A DNA stretch of 64,000 bases from Beduinella massiliensis (GTDB lineage: Bacteria > Bacillota > Clostridia > Christensenellales > Aristaeellaceae). Below the pieces are notes generated by a model. The model was not told where the DNA came from. It ran no database searches and saw only the letters and a program-made list of their open reading frames with translations. Where the stretch lies: positions 1,891,605-1,955,604 of the forward strand of contig NZ_LT963430.1 in the NCBI RefSeq assembly GCF_900199405.1, written 5' to 3'. This document shows, piece by piece, positions 36,657 through 46,181 of this stretch. A program made the translations under genes and the position numbers. Numbering within the stretch: the stretch's first letter is position 1; each line of letters begins with the position of its first letter.

Positions 36657-38068
36657 AAAGAACCGATCCCGCGCTGATTCCGCAGGAGGAGATCGCGCGT
36701 CAGCGCGCCATGCTGGGAAGCATCCGCGCACGCGCCGACCGTCCCCGGACGTATTGCGTCGTCACCTACGGATGTCAGATGAACGAGCACGACAGCGAGA
36801 CGCTTTCCGGCATGCTGGGAGACATGGGAATGGAGAAGGCGAAGAGCCGCGAGACGGCGGACTTCGTGATCTTCAATACCTGCTGCATCCGCGAAAACGC
36901 CGAGCGCCGGGCGCTTGGCAACGTGACGTGGCTCAAGGAGCTTAAAAAGGACAGGCCCGAACTGATGGTCGGCGTGTGCGGCTGCATGATGCAGCAGCCG
37001 GGCATGGCGGAAAAGATCCTCCGCCAATACCCGTTCGTGGACATCGCGTTCGGCACGCACAACCTGTACCGATTTCCGGAGCTGATGGAAAACGCGCTCA
37101 GGACGAGACGGCGCGTGGTGGAGGTCCTTCAGGACGACGAGGGCCACATTCCGGAGGAACTGCCCGTCCGGCGCGAGAGCCGCACGCATGCCTACATCAC
37201 GATCATGTACGGCTGCAACAACTTTTGCTCCTACTGCATCGTGCCCTATGTGCGCGGACGCGAGCGCTCCCGGGACGCCGCCGCCATCCTGGCGGAGGCG
37301 CGGGGCCTCAAGGCTGATGGCGTAAAGGAGATCATGCTGCTGGGTCAAAACGTGAACTCCTACGGAAACGACATCGAAGGAGGCATGACGTTCCCGCAGC
37401 TGCTTTCGGCGCTGGATGAAATCGGCGTGGAGCGCATCCGCTTCATGACGAGCCATCCCAAGGATCTGTCGGACGAGCTGATCGAGGTGATGGCCTCGTC
37501 CCGACACATCTGCCACGCGCTGCACCTGCCGGTGCAGGCGGGCAGCGACCGGGTGCTCGCTTCCATGAACCGCCGCTACACGCGCGAAAGGTATCTGGAA
37601 CGCGTGCGTCAGCTTCGTAAGCGCATCCCGGACATCGCGCTCACGACCGACCTGATCGTGGCTTACCCGGGCGAGACGGAGGAAGAGTTTGAGGAAACCT
37701 GCTCTCTCGTGCGCGAGGTCGGCTACGACGCGGCCTTTACCTTCATCTATTCGCCCCGAACGGGTACGCGCGCGGCGCAGATGGAGGGGCGGATCGACGA
37801 GGAAACGGCGGCGCGGCGCATTCAGAAGCTGATCGCCATTCAAAAGGAAAGCACGAAAAAGCGGATGGAAGCGATGATCGGCAGCACGCATTCGGTGCTG
37901 GTAGACGGCGCGTCCAAACGCGACGAGACGAAGCTCGCGGGCAAGGACGAATACGGCATTACCGTAAACTTCCCGGGAGATCGCTCGCTTATCGGGGAAA
38001 TCGTAAGGGTACGCATCTTATCTGCGGGCGAAAGCACGCTGCGCGGCGAGATCGCGGAGCGGCAATAA
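36653..38068 (+). CDS. miaB: tRNA-2-methylthio-N6-dimethylallyladenosine synthase MiaB
   Basis: MiaB adds a methylthio group to i6A-37 of tRNA, acting after MiaA, which lies four genes downstream. The 471-residue protein has the UPF0004 domain with cluster cysteines (VTYGCQMNEHDSE, NTCCIRENAE, GVCGCMMQ), the radical SAM motif CNNFCSYC, and a C-terminal TRAM domain. All seven expected regions look intact. Confidence 0.97.
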   Translation: MKRTDPALIPQEEIARQRAMLGSIRARADRPRTYCVVTYGCQMNEHDSETLSGMLGDMGMEKAKSRETADFVIFNTCCIRENAERRALGNVTWLKELKKDRPELMVGVCGCMMQQPGMAEKILRQYPFVDIAFGTHNLYRFPELMENALRTRRRVVEVLQDDEGHIPEELPVRRESRTHAYITIMYGCNNFCSYCIVPYVRGRERSRDAAAILAEARGLKADGVKEIMLLGQNVNSYGNDIEGGMTFPQLLSALDEIGVERIRFMTSHPKDLSDELIEVMASSRHICHALHLPVQAGSDRVLASMNRRYTRERYLERVRQLRKRIPDIALTTDLIVAYPGETEEEFEETCSLVREVGYDAAFTFIYSPRTGTRAAQMEGRIDEETAARRIQKLIAIQKESTKKRMEAMIGSTHSVLVDGASKRDETKLAGKDEYGITVNFPGDRSLIGEIVRVRILSAGESTLRGEIAERQ

Positions 38069-38094
38069 AAGACAAAATGGGAGGACACAAAATC

Positions 38095-38487
38095 ATGAAT
38101 GAGGTTTTTGAAAAGGCGCGCGCGCTGGGCCAGGCAATCGTGGAATCCGAGGAATTCAAGACCATGCGTGCTCTGGAGGACGAGGCCATGGCGATGCCTG
38201 AGGTGGCGCAGCAGATGACCGTTTACCTGGAGCACAAGCAGGGCGTGGAGACGGAACTCGCGAAGGAAGTGCCCGATCACACGGCGCTGGCCGCGCACAG
38301 CGAGCAGATGAAGGCTGCGCAGGAAAAGCTGAACGCGATGGACGCGGTCATCCGCATGGGGGAGGCGCGCGGCGTCTTTTCCGCGATGATGAGCCAGGTA
38401 AACCAGGTGCTCCAGTTCATGGTGACCGGAGAAACCGAAGAGGCCGGATGCAGCGGCAACTGCGGAAGCTGCGGCGGTTGCCACTGA
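38095..38487 (+). CDS. YlbF/YmcA family regulator with Cys-rich tail
   Basis: The 130-residue protein is largely helical (VFEKARALGQAIVESEEF, then a long helix region to LNAMDAVI), like Bacillus YlbF/RicF, part of the Y-complex that directs RNase Y processing and supports sporulation and competence. It ends CSGNCGSCGGCH: four cysteines and a histidine that could hold an iron-sulfur cluster, as reported for the Bacillus complex. ATG 38095 is about ten bases after GGGAGG. It lies between miaB and mutS. Confidence 0.85.
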   Translation: MNEVFEKARALGQAIVESEEFKTMRALEDEAMAMPEVAQQMTVYLEHKQGVETELAKEVPDHTALAAHSEQMKAAQEKLNAMDAVIRMGEARGVFSAMMSQVNQVLQFMVTGETEEAGCSGNCGSCGGCH

Positions 38488-38536
38488 GGAAACGGCGGAC
38501 GAAGGCCCGATCAGGCGATGAAATGCGGAGGATAAA

Positions 38537-41140
38537 ATGGCAAACGTCACACCCATGATGCAGCAGTACCTCGATGTCAAGGAGCGCTACCCCGGCATGC
38601 TGCTCTTTTTCAGGCTGGGCGATTTTTACGAGATGTTCTACGACGACGCGGTGACCGCTTCAAGAGAGCTCGAGCTGACGCTGACGGGCAAGGATTGCGG
38701 ATTGAAGGAGCGCGCGCCGATGTGCGGCGTTCCCTATCACGCGGCGGAAACCTACATCAACCGCCTGATCGAAAAGGGATATAAGGTGGCGATCTGCGAA
38801 CAGCTGGAGGATCCGGCGCTGTGCAAAGGGCTGGTGAAGCGCGATGTGATCCGCGTCGTGACGCCCGGCACGGTCATCGAGCAGTCGATGCTGCATGAGC
38901 GCCAGAACAGCTACATCCTTTCGCTTTGCGTGGATGGACGCCGCGCGGGCGTCGCCTTTGCGGACGTTTCGACCGGCGAGTTCTTCACCTACGAGGCGGA
39001 AACAGCGCGCCTGGCGGACGAACTGGCGCGCATCTTGCCGCGCGAGATCATCGCTGACGAAGGCGCAATGGCGCTTTCGGAGCGCCTTGGCGCACAGGTT
39101 CCGCTGTCGCCCTACGCGCAGAGCGCTTTTAAGCTCTCGAGCGCCAAAGAAGCGCTGACGGGTCACTTTCAGGTGGCTTCCCTGGACGTGTTCGGCCTCA
39201 GAGAGATGAAGCTCGCCGCGCGCGCGGCGGGCGCGTTGATGCGCTACCTCGGCGACACGCAGAAGAACGCGCTGGAGCACATCACGAGCCTTCGCATTTA
39301 CCATCGGGAGCAGTACATGGCGCTCGACCGCACGGCGCGGCGCAATCTGGAACTGACGGATTCCATCCGCGGGGGCAGCCGCCAGGGCACGCTGCTGGGC
39401 CTCCTGGACAAGACCGCGACCTCCATGGGCGGTCGCATGCTGCGTTCCTGGATCGAGCAGCCGCTGTGCGTAAAGGAGGGCATCGAGGAGCGTCAGGACG
39501 CGGTGGCGGAGCTGCAGGGTGACCCCATCCTCGCCCAATCGCTCTTTGAAGAGCTGCGCGGCGTGTACGACATCGAGCGCCTGCTCAGCCGTATTTCCTA
39601 CAAGAGCATCAACGCCCGCGACTGCCTCGCGCTGCTCGCCTCGCTCTCGCGCATCCCGGCGGTACGCGACCTGGTCGCGGAGAGAACGAGCCCGCTGCTC
39701 CGCACCCTTTACACGCAGATGGACCCTGTGGAGGACGTGCGCGCGCTGCTGGAGCGCGCGATCAACCCGGACGCGCCGCTGCTGCTCTCCGACGGGCTCA
39801 TCATCCGAGACGGCTACAGCGAGGAGCTGGACAGGCTTCGACGCGCGTCTACCGAGGGCAAGCAATGGGTCGCGGACCTGGAGGCCAGAGAACGCGAGGC
39901 GACGGGCATCAAAAACCTGCGCATCCGCTACAACAAGGTCTTCGGCTACTACATCGAGGTGACGCGCTCCAACTACGACCAGGTGCCCTACCGCTATACG
40001 AGAAAGCAGACGCTGGCCAACAGCGAGCGCTTCGTGACGCCGGAGCTGCACGAGCTGGAGGAACAGATCCTCGGCGCGGAGGAGCGCTCGCTCAGGCTCG
40101 AGCAGCAGCTCTTTTCCGAGATCCGCGAGAAGCTCTCCGCCGCCATCGAGCGCATGCAGCAGACCGCGCTCTCGCTCAAGACCCTGGACGCGCTGCTCTC
40201 GCTCGCGCTTGCGGCGGCGCAGTATGGGTACGTGCGTCCGCAGATCATGGAGGATGGGGAGATCGAGATCCTCGAAGGCCGCCATCCCGTGGTCGAGCAG
40301 AGCCTCAGCGCGGGCGGGCAGTTCGTGCCCAATGACACGCACATGGACGTCACAAATAACCGCATGCTCATCATCACCGGCCCGAACATGGCGGGCAAGA
40401 GCACGTACATGCGCCAGGTGGCGCTGATCACATTGATGGCGCACATGGGCAGCTTCGTTCCGGCTCAGTCCGCGAAGATCAGCCTGACGGACCGCATCTT
40501 CACGAGGGTCGGCGCGTCCGACGATCTAGCGAGCGGTCAATCCACCTTCATGGTCGAAATGAACGAAATGGCGCACATCCTCATGAATGCGACGCCCCGT
40601 TCGCTCGTCATTCTGGACGAGATCGGGCGCGGCACGAGCACGTTCGACGGGCTCAGCATCGCCTGGGCGGTCGTGGAATACCTCGCCAATCCCGAAATCA
40701 TCGGCGCAAAGACGCTGTTTGCCACGCACTACCACGAACTCAGCGAGCTGGAGGGCCACCTGCCCGGCGTCGTGAACTTCCGCGTGTCGGTGAAGGAACA
40801 CGGCGAGGACGTGATCTTCCTTCGCAAGATCGTGCCGGGCGGCGCGGACAAGAGCTTCGGCATCCACGTGGCGCGGCTGGCGGGCATGCCACGCCCGGTG
40901 GTGATGCGCGCGCACGAGATTTTAGCGCGGCTTGAGACGCGTGACAAGGGACAGCTGAGCATCGGCCAGAACATCATCGGCGCGCAGGCGGAAGAAAAAC
41001 CCGCGCAGCTCACGCTTTTTGACAGCGGGGCGATGGACATCGTGGAGGAGCTGAAGGGAATCGACGTGATGGCGTTGACGCCGATCGACGCGATGAACGT
41101 GCTGTTTAGGCTGCGCGAGCAGGCGCGGCGCGTCAAGTGA
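38537..41140 (+). CDS. mutS: DNA mismatch repair protein MutS
   Basis: MutS recognises base mismatches and recruits MutL. The 867-residue protein has the mismatch-binding F-x-E as LGDFYEMFYDDA, Walker A GPNMAGKSTYMRQ, the EMNEMAHIL region and Walker B VILDEIGRGTSTFDG. All domains are of normal length. The family's MTPMMQQYLDVKE-like start is seen (TPMMQQYLDVK). mutL follows after 32 bases. Confidence 0.98.
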   Translation: MANVTPMMQQYLDVKERYPGMLLFFRLGDFYEMFYDDAVTASRELELTLTGKDCGLKERAPMCGVPYHAAETYINRLIEKGYKVAICEQLEDPALCKGLVKRDVIRVVTPGTVIEQSMLHERQNSYILSLCVDGRRAGVAFADVSTGEFFTYEAETARLADELARILPREIIADEGAMALSERLGAQVPLSPYAQSAFKLSSAKEALTGHFQVASLDVFGLREMKLAARAAGALMRYLGDTQKNALEHITSLRIYHREQYMALDRTARRNLELTDSIRGGSRQGTLLGLLDKTATSMGGRMLRSWIEQPLCVKEGIEERQDAVAELQGDPILAQSLFEELRGVYDIERLLSRISYKSINARDCLALLASLSRIPAVRDLVAERTSPLLRTLYTQMDPVEDVRALLERAINPDAPLLLSDGLIIRDGYSEELDRLRRASTEGKQWVADLEAREREATGIKNLRIRYNKVFGYYIEVTRSNYDQVPYRYTRKQTLANSERFVTPELHELEEQILGAEERSLRLEQQLFSEIREKLSAAIERMQQTALSLKTLDALLSLALAAAQYGYVRPQIMEDGEIEILEGRHPVVEQSLSAGGQFVPNDTHMDVTNNRMLIITGPNMAGKSTYMRQVALITLMAHMGSFVPAQSAKISLTDRIFTRVGASDDLASGQSTFMVEMNEMAHILMNATPRSLVILDEIGRGTSTFDGLSIAWAVVEYLANPEIIGAKTLFATHYHELSELEGHLPGVVNFRVSVKEHGEDVIFLRKIVPGGADKSFGIHVARLAGMPRPVVMRAHEILARLETRDKGQLSIGQNIIGAQAEEKPAQLTLFDSGAMDIVEELKGIDVMALTPIDAMNVLFRLREQARRVK

Positions 41141-41172
41141 AGGGACAGCGCGAACGGACAGGAGGGGACGGA

Positions 41173-43236
41173 ATGGATTTTGTTTACAGGCCGATTCAAA
41201 AGCTCGACGCGGAGATCATCGGTAAGATCGCCGCGGGCGAGGTCGTGGAGAGCCCGGCGGCCGCCATTAAGGAGCTGGTCGAGAACAGCATCGATGCGGG
41301 CGCAAAATCCGTCACCGTCGAAATTCGTGAGGGCGGCATCAGCTACCTGCGCGTGACGGACAACGGCAGCGGCATCAAGAGAAGCGACGTGCGCATGGCG
41401 TTTGAGCGCAACGCGACCAGTAAGATCAGAAAGGCGGACGACCTGTTCGACCTGCGCTCACTTGGGTTCAGGGGCGAGGCGCTCGCCTCCATCGCCGCCG
41501 TGTCGCGGGTGACGCTGACCACGCGCACGCGGGAGGACGAGAGCGGCACGCGCGTCGTGAACGAGGGTGGGGTCATTACCTCCATCTCGGACGCTGCGAG
41601 CCCGGAGGGCACGACGATCGTCGCGCGCGATCTGTTCTACAACACGCCCGTGCGCCGCAAGTTCCTCAAAAAGCCCGCGACCGAGGGCGCGCGGGTGGCG
41701 GATATGATTCTGCGCATGATTCTCGCGCACCCCGACGTATCCATACGCCTGATTCACAACGAGAAGCAGATCTACTTCAGTCCCGGCAACGGCGACCTGC
41801 GCGCGGCGGCGTTCTGTCTGTATGGGCGCGAGGCCGCGAAGGAGCTTTCGCAGGTGCAAAGCGAAGGAAGCGTGAAGGTGACGGGGCTCGTGGGCGTGGG
41901 CCCGCTTGCGCGCGCAAACCGCACGCACCAGACGTTTATCTTAAATGGGCGCTACGTGCGAAATGCCCTGCTCACGCAGGCGCTGGAAGAGGCATGCCGC
42001 GAACGGGTGACCGTCGGCCACTACCCCATCTGCATGCTGCACGTTCAGATGCCCGGCCCCATGCTCGACGTAAACGTGCATCCCAATAAGCTGGAGGTGC
42101 GCTTTTCCAATGAAGCGGTCGTCTACGACAGCGTGTACGGCGCGGTGAAGGACTGCTTTGCGCGCGGAGCCTTTGCGGCGGCGCCCTCGATGACGCTGGG
42201 GACGCAGACGGACGCGCAGGTTCCGTCCGTTCGCGTGCAGGTGACGCCGCCGCCGGAGCAGCCGGAGGTCCCCGCAGCAGCCGGGAACCCGGCGCCGCCC
42301 GCGAAGAGGGAAAAAGAGGCAATGCCCGCCTTTGAAAAGAAGCAGGAGGCTCCGGAGCCGGTCTCGGAAAAGGCGGGGGAGGCAGCCGCGTTTGCGCAGG
42401 TGGTTTCCTCCTACTTCGGCGGGGGCGAGGCAGCGAAGGAAGTTCCGCGCGTGCGGCAGACGCCGGGACCCGTAGCCGCGCCTGTGCCCAAGCTCGACTT
42501 TGCGGCCTATCCGGGCGACATGCCCGCGAAGAGCCGGGCGGAGTGGACGCCGGCATCCGGGGATGCCGCGCCTGCAAAGGAGGAGGCGGTGGAAATAGAG
42601 CAGCAGACGCTGCGGACGGAGACGGCGGCGGAGCTTTCCGCACCGGCGGACCCGGTTCCGCCGGTCTTCCGCGTGATCGGGGTAGCGTTTGACACCTACG
42701 TCATCGTACAGCAGGAACGCGAGCTGCTGTTGATCGACCAGCACGCTGCGCACGAACGCATCCTTTACGAGCGGCTGATGCGCTCCATCGACCAAGGCGA
42801 GGGCTCGCAGCAGCTGCTCGTCCCGCAGATCGTGCGCGTAACGCCGCAGGAACACGAGCGGTTGGAAGGCTACCGCCAGGAAATCGAGGCGGCAGGATTT
42901 GAAATCGAACCGTTTGGCGAGGATGCCTATCAAATTCGCGCAGTGCCGATGGTGTTGGGCCAGCCGCAGGCGAAGGCCATGTTCTTGGAGCTGCTGGATA
43001 GGCTGGGCGAGCTGCGCGTGCTGGCCACGCAGGAACGGCGGCGCGAGGCGATCTTGCAGATGGCCTGCAAGCGCGCGGTCAAGGGCGGCGACGCGCTGAC
43101 GGAATCGGAGATTGCCTCGCTGCTTCGGCAGATGCAGGAGGTGGACGCGCCACCGACCTGCCCACATGGGCGGCCGCTGGTGGTTCGGTTGACACGGGGC
43201 GAGCTGGAAAGGCGCTTTAAGCGCATCAACAACTGA
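41173..43236 (+). CDS. mutL: DNA mismatch repair protein MutL
   Basis: MutL is a GHKL ATPase that links MutS to strand incision. The 687-residue protein has the N-box region (IKELVENSIDAGA), DNGSGI, and LGFRGEALASIAAV; then a Pro/Glu/Ala-rich linker of about 180 residues (about 340-500); then the C-terminal dimer/endonuclease domain with DQHAAHERILYE (the DQHA-x2-E-x4-E nuclease motif) and CPHGRP. The endonuclease motif fits a species without MutH. ATG follows AGGAGGGG. Confidence 0.97.
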   Translation: MDFVYRPIQKLDAEIIGKIAAGEVVESPAAAIKELVENSIDAGAKSVTVEIREGGISYLRVTDNGSGIKRSDVRMAFERNATSKIRKADDLFDLRSLGFRGEALASIAAVSRVTLTTRTREDESGTRVVNEGGVITSISDAASPEGTTIVARDLFYNTPVRRKFLKKPATEGARVADMILRMILAHPDVSIRLIHNEKQIYFSPGNGDLRAAAFCLYGREAAKELSQVQSEGSVKVTGLVGVGPLARANRTHQTFILNGRYVRNALLTQALEEACRERVTVGHYPICMLHVQMPGPMLDVNVHPNKLEVRFSNEAVVYDSVYGAVKDCFARGAFAAAPSMTLGTQTDAQVPSVRVQVTPPPEQPEVPAAAGNPAPPAKREKEAMPAFEKKQEAPEPVSEKAGEAAAFAQVVSSYFGGGEAAKEVPRVRQTPGPVAAPVPKLDFAAYPGDMPAKSRAEWTPASGDAAPAKEEAVEIEQQTLRTETAAELSAPADPVPPVFRVIGVAFDTYVIVQQERELLLIDQHAAHERILYERLMRSIDQGEGSQQLLVPQIVRVTPQEHERLEGYRQEIEAAGFEIEPFGEDAYQIRAVPMVLGQPQAKAMFLELLDRLGELRVLATQERRREAILQMACKRAVKGGDALTESEIASLLRQMQEVDAPPTCPHGRPLVVRLTRGELERRFKRINN

Positions 43237-43249
43237 CGGAGGTATGCAT

Positions 43250-44212
43250 ATGGGGTTGCCCATCGTGGCGATCGTGGGGCCGACGGCATCCGGAAAGACG
43301 CGGCTTTCCATCGCGCTGTGCCGAAGGCTCTCAGGCGAGGTCGTCTCCATGGACTCCATGCAGGTCTATCGCGGCATGGACGTGGGCACGGCCAAGCCTA
43401 CAGCGGAGGAACGCGGAGGAATCGCCCATCACATGATCGACGTCTGCGACCCGCGCGATTCCTTTACCGTCTCCAGCTACCGGGAGGGCGCGACGCGGGC
43501 GATCGGGGAGATTGCGGGGCGCGGGCACCTGCCCGTGCTGGTAGGCGGGACGGGGCTGTACCTGAACGCGCTCACGTACCGGATGGAGTTTGCGGAGGCG
43601 ACGGGGGACGAGGCCATCCGCGCTCGGCTGCACGCGGTCGCGGACACGCCGGGCGGCAGGGCGCGCCTGCACGCGATGCTATGCGAGGTCGATCCCGAAT
43701 CGGCCCGGAAGCTGCACGAAAACGACGTGCGCCGTGTGGTGCGCGCATTGGAGGTCTACGAGGTCACGGGCCGCCCTATGTCGGAGCACGCGGACGAGCG
43801 CAGGCCAAACGAGGATTACACGCCGCTGATCTATGGCCTGACGATGGAAAGGGAACGGCTTTACGCGCGCATCGACCGGCGCGTGGATCAAATGATGGCG
43901 GACGGCCTCGTCGGCGAGGTGCGCGCGCTGCTCGAGGCGGGCGTGGAACCGGGCGTTTCGGGGGCCATGCAGGCGATCGGCTACAAGGAAATTGCCGCCG
44001 CGCTTCGCGGCGAATGCACGATGGAAGAAGCGGTTTACCTCATCAAGCGCGAATCGCGCCGGTACGCCAAACGCCAGATGACCTGGTTTCGGGGGGACGC
44101 ACGCGTGCGCTTTATACAGATTGAAGATTACGGCTCGCCGGAGGAGATGGAGGAAGCCTTCATCGACCGCGTGCGGGCGGATTTAGAGCACTTGAAGGAG
44201 ATACGGGAATGA
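43250..44212 (+). CDS. miaA: tRNA dimethylallyltransferase MiaA
   Basis: MiaA adds the dimethylallyl group to A37 of tRNAs reading UNN codons; MiaB then methylthiolates it. The 320-residue protein has the P-loop GPTASGKTRLS, DSMQVYRGMDVGTAKP, and the GGTGLYLNAL motif. I chose ATG 43250 (MGLPIVAIVG), seven bases after GGAGG; the ATG at 43244 is only one base from that site. No hfq gene follows, unlike in many Clostridia. Confidence 0.96.
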   Translation: MGLPIVAIVGPTASGKTRLSIALCRRLSGEVVSMDSMQVYRGMDVGTAKPTAEERGGIAHHMIDVCDPRDSFTVSSYREGATRAIGEIAGRGHLPVLVGGTGLYLNALTYRMEFAEATGDEAIRARLHAVADTPGGRARLHAMLCEVDPESARKLHENDVRRVVRALEVYEVTGRPMSEHADERRPNEDYTPLIYGLTMERERLYARIDRRVDQMMADGLVGEVRALLEAGVEPGVSGAMQAIGYKEIAAALRGECTMEEAVYLIKRESRRYAKRQMTWFRGDARVRFIQIEDYGSPEEMEEAFIDRVRADLEHLKEIRE

Positions 44213-45483
44213 CGGAATGGACACAGGCGCAGGAACAAAGGCTTCAGGCGCTGATCGACGGGGCGCAGATGGACTGCGCGAGGCGCTTTATGGAATTGGA
44301 GCGCATCGAGGATGGGAACTTTGCCCGCGTGCTCTCGGCCATGCAGGAATACCGCGTGGGCGTGCAGCACTTTCAGGCGACGACGGGCTACGGTTACGAC
44401 GACATCGGGCGCGACACGCTGGAGAAGGTATTCGCCAGCGCCTTTGGCGCGCAGGATGCGCTGGTGCGTCCGCAGTTCGTTTCAGGCACGCATTCGCTGG
44501 CCGTATGCCTGTTCGGCCTGCTGCGGCCGGGAGACCACCTGCTGTCGGCGGTGGGCATGCCCTACGACACCATGGACGAGGTTATCGGCATCACAAAGGC
44601 CTACGACGGCTCGCTGCGGGAGATGGGCGTTTCCTACTCGCAGGTGGAGCTGACGCCGGAGGGCGAGATCGACCTGGACGCGGTGCTCGATGCGATCACG
44701 GAAAAGACGCGCGTGGTGATGATCCAGCGTTCGCGCGGCTACGCATGGCGGCCTGCTTTGACGGTTTCGCAGATCGGCGTGGCGGCGAAGGCGATTCACG
44801 AAAAAAAGCCGGATGCCATCGTCATGGTGGATAACTGTTACGGCGAATTCGTTTCCACGCAGGAACCTACGCACGTGGGCGCCGACGTGATCGTGGGCTC
44901 GCTCATCAAGAATGCGGGCGGCGGGCTCGCGCCGACGGGCGGATACATCGCCGGGCGGCACGATCTGGTGGAGCGCATCTCCTACCGTCTGACGTCGCCG
45001 GGTATCGGACGCGAGGTGGGTTCCTACGCCTACGGCTACCAGCCCTTTTATCAGGGCTTCTTCCTCGCGCCGCACGTGGTCTGCCAGGCAGTGAAGACGG
45101 CGGTGCTGGCGGCGGCGGTCTTTGCGAGGCTTGGGTTCACGGTGCATCCGGGCGTGGACGACGAGCGCAGCGACATCATTCAGGCGCTGCGCCTGGAGAC
45201 ACCGGATCGCCTGGTGGCTTTCTGCGAGGGCATTCAAATGGCTTCGCCCATCGACAGCTTCGCTCTGCCAGAGCCCTGGGCGATGCCGGGCTATCAGGAT
45301 CAGGTCATCATGGCGGCGGGCACGTTCGTGTCCGGCGCGTCGATCGAGCTGAGCGCGGACGCGCCGATGCGCGCACCCTTCAACGTCTACATGCAGGGGG
45401 GACTGACGCTCTCGCATGGACGGGCCGGCATCGCGCAGGCGGTGCGGCGCATGGCTGAAAAGGGACTGCTCGAGCTCGCCTGA
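44209..45483 (+). CDS. Methionine gamma-lyase-like PLP enzyme (aluminium-resistance protein family)
   Basis: The 424-residue protein belongs to the fold-type I PLP family long annotated as aluminium-resistance/methionine gamma-lyase-related, usually downstream of miaA/hfq in Firmicutes. The pyridoxal lysine is likely in GSLIKNAGGGLAPTGGY. Other family segments include TTGYGYDDIGRDTLE and VRPQFVSGTHS. Substrate is uncertain. It overlaps miaA by four bases and is the last gene of the operon. Confidence 0.9.
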   Translation: MTEWTQAQEQRLQALIDGAQMDCARRFMELERIEDGNFARVLSAMQEYRVGVQHFQATTGYGYDDIGRDTLEKVFASAFGAQDALVRPQFVSGTHSLAVCLFGLLRPGDHLLSAVGMPYDTMDEVIGITKAYDGSLREMGVSYSQVELTPEGEIDLDAVLDAITEKTRVVMIQRSRGYAWRPALTVSQIGVAAKAIHEKKPDAIVMVDNCYGEFVSTQEPTHVGADVIVGSLIKNAGGGLAPTGGYIAGRHDLVERISYRLTSPGIGREVGSYAYGYQPFYQGFFLAPHVVCQAVKTAVLAAAVFARLGFTVHPGVDDERSDIIQALRLETPDRLVAFCEGIQMASPIDSFALPEPWAMPGYQDQVIMAAGTFVSGASIELSADAPMRAPFNVYMQGGLTLSHGRAGIAQAVRRMAEKGLLELA

Positions 45484-45571
45484 CAGATGCTTACGGGCGG
45501 CACCGAGGGGCCTTGGGGGCTGCCGCAGCAAGACTTTCCTTCCCCGACGAAGATCGTTTGTCCATGGTCTG

Positions 45572-45599
45572 ACCCGCCCGGCCGACGGCCGAGGCGGGT
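45572..45599. terminator. Probable terminator of the mutSL operon
   Basis: ACCCGCC and GGCGGGT enclose an inner GGCC-gac-GGCC hairpin, followed by a short T-rich stretch. It lies 89 bases after the last gene of the operon. A second GC-rich hairpin (GCGGCA/TGCCGC, about 45494-45526) precedes it. Confidence 0.6.
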
Positions 45600-45626
45600 A
45601 TCTTTATTGAATTTTCTTCTCTTCGA

Positions 45627-45655
45627 TCAAACTTTTCCCCCTTCTTTCGCGTATT
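45627..45655 (+). promoter_or_regulatory. Candidate ECF-type promoter (autoregulation of the sigma gene)
   Basis: TCAAAC (45627-45632), 17 bases, CGTATT (45650-45655). This resembles the TGAAAC-N16/17-CGTA layout of sigma-W-type ECF promoters. It lies about 50 bases upstream of the ECF sigma gene, as expected for self-activation. Confidence 0.5.
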
Positions 45656-45707
45656 TCATGCGAAAGGAATTTCCTTTCCGAATGCATTTGAACGCCGGAG
45701 GTAGACC

Positions 45708-46181
45708 ATGGTCGATGACGCAACGTTTACCCGGGAATCGTCCGCCCTGCTGCCCGGAATGTACCGGCTCGCCATGAGCATCCTGCACGCGCGCTCGGAC
45801 GCACAGGACGCCGTGCAGCAAGCGCTGCTCAGGGCATGGGAGCGCAGAGCGAGAGCACGGCCGGAGAGCTTTCGGGCATGGCTCACGCGTATCGTGATTA
45901 ACGAGTGCCGCAACGTGCAGCGCGCACGCATGCGCGTGTTCCCTGTAGAGCAGCCGCAGACGCCGCAATACGTGCCGGAGGATGTGGGGCTTTATGAGGC
46001 GATCGAGGGCCTGCCGGAGAAACTGCGAACACCGTTGCTGCTGCATTATATGGAGCGTTACAGCGAGCGCGAAATCGCAGGGGCTCTCGGCGTACCCGTC
46101 ACGACGGTGAAAAACAGGCTCTTTCGCGCGAGGCGCGAGCTTAAGAAGACGCTCACGGATTCGGAGGTGACGTTTGAATGA
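45708..46181 (+). CDS. ECF-type RNA polymerase sigma factor
   Basis: The 157-residue protein has only sigma regions 2 and 4. Region 2 includes YRLAMSILHARSDAQDAVQQALLRAWE; region 4 includes LPEKLRTPLLLHYMERYSEREIAGALGV and the recognition helix TTVKNRLFRARREL. It should redirect RNA polymerase to stress promoters. GGAGG lies nine bases before the ATG. It overlaps the next gene (ATGA), a membrane protein that probably serves as its anti-sigma partner. An ECF-like promoter lies upstream. Confidence 0.92.
   Translation: MVDDATFTRESSALLPGMYRLAMSILHARSDAQDAVQQALLRAWERRARARPESFRAWLTRIVINECRNVQRARMRVFPVEQPQTPQYVPEDVGLYEAIEGLPEKLRTPLLLHYMERYSEREIAGALGVPVTTVKNRLFRARRELKKTLTDSEVTFE

Noticed and set aside
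45484-45571. Possible riboswitch or ncRNA upstream of the ECF sigma gene
   Set aside because: Only GC-rich terminator-like hairpins are seen; no conserved aptamer pattern was recognised.
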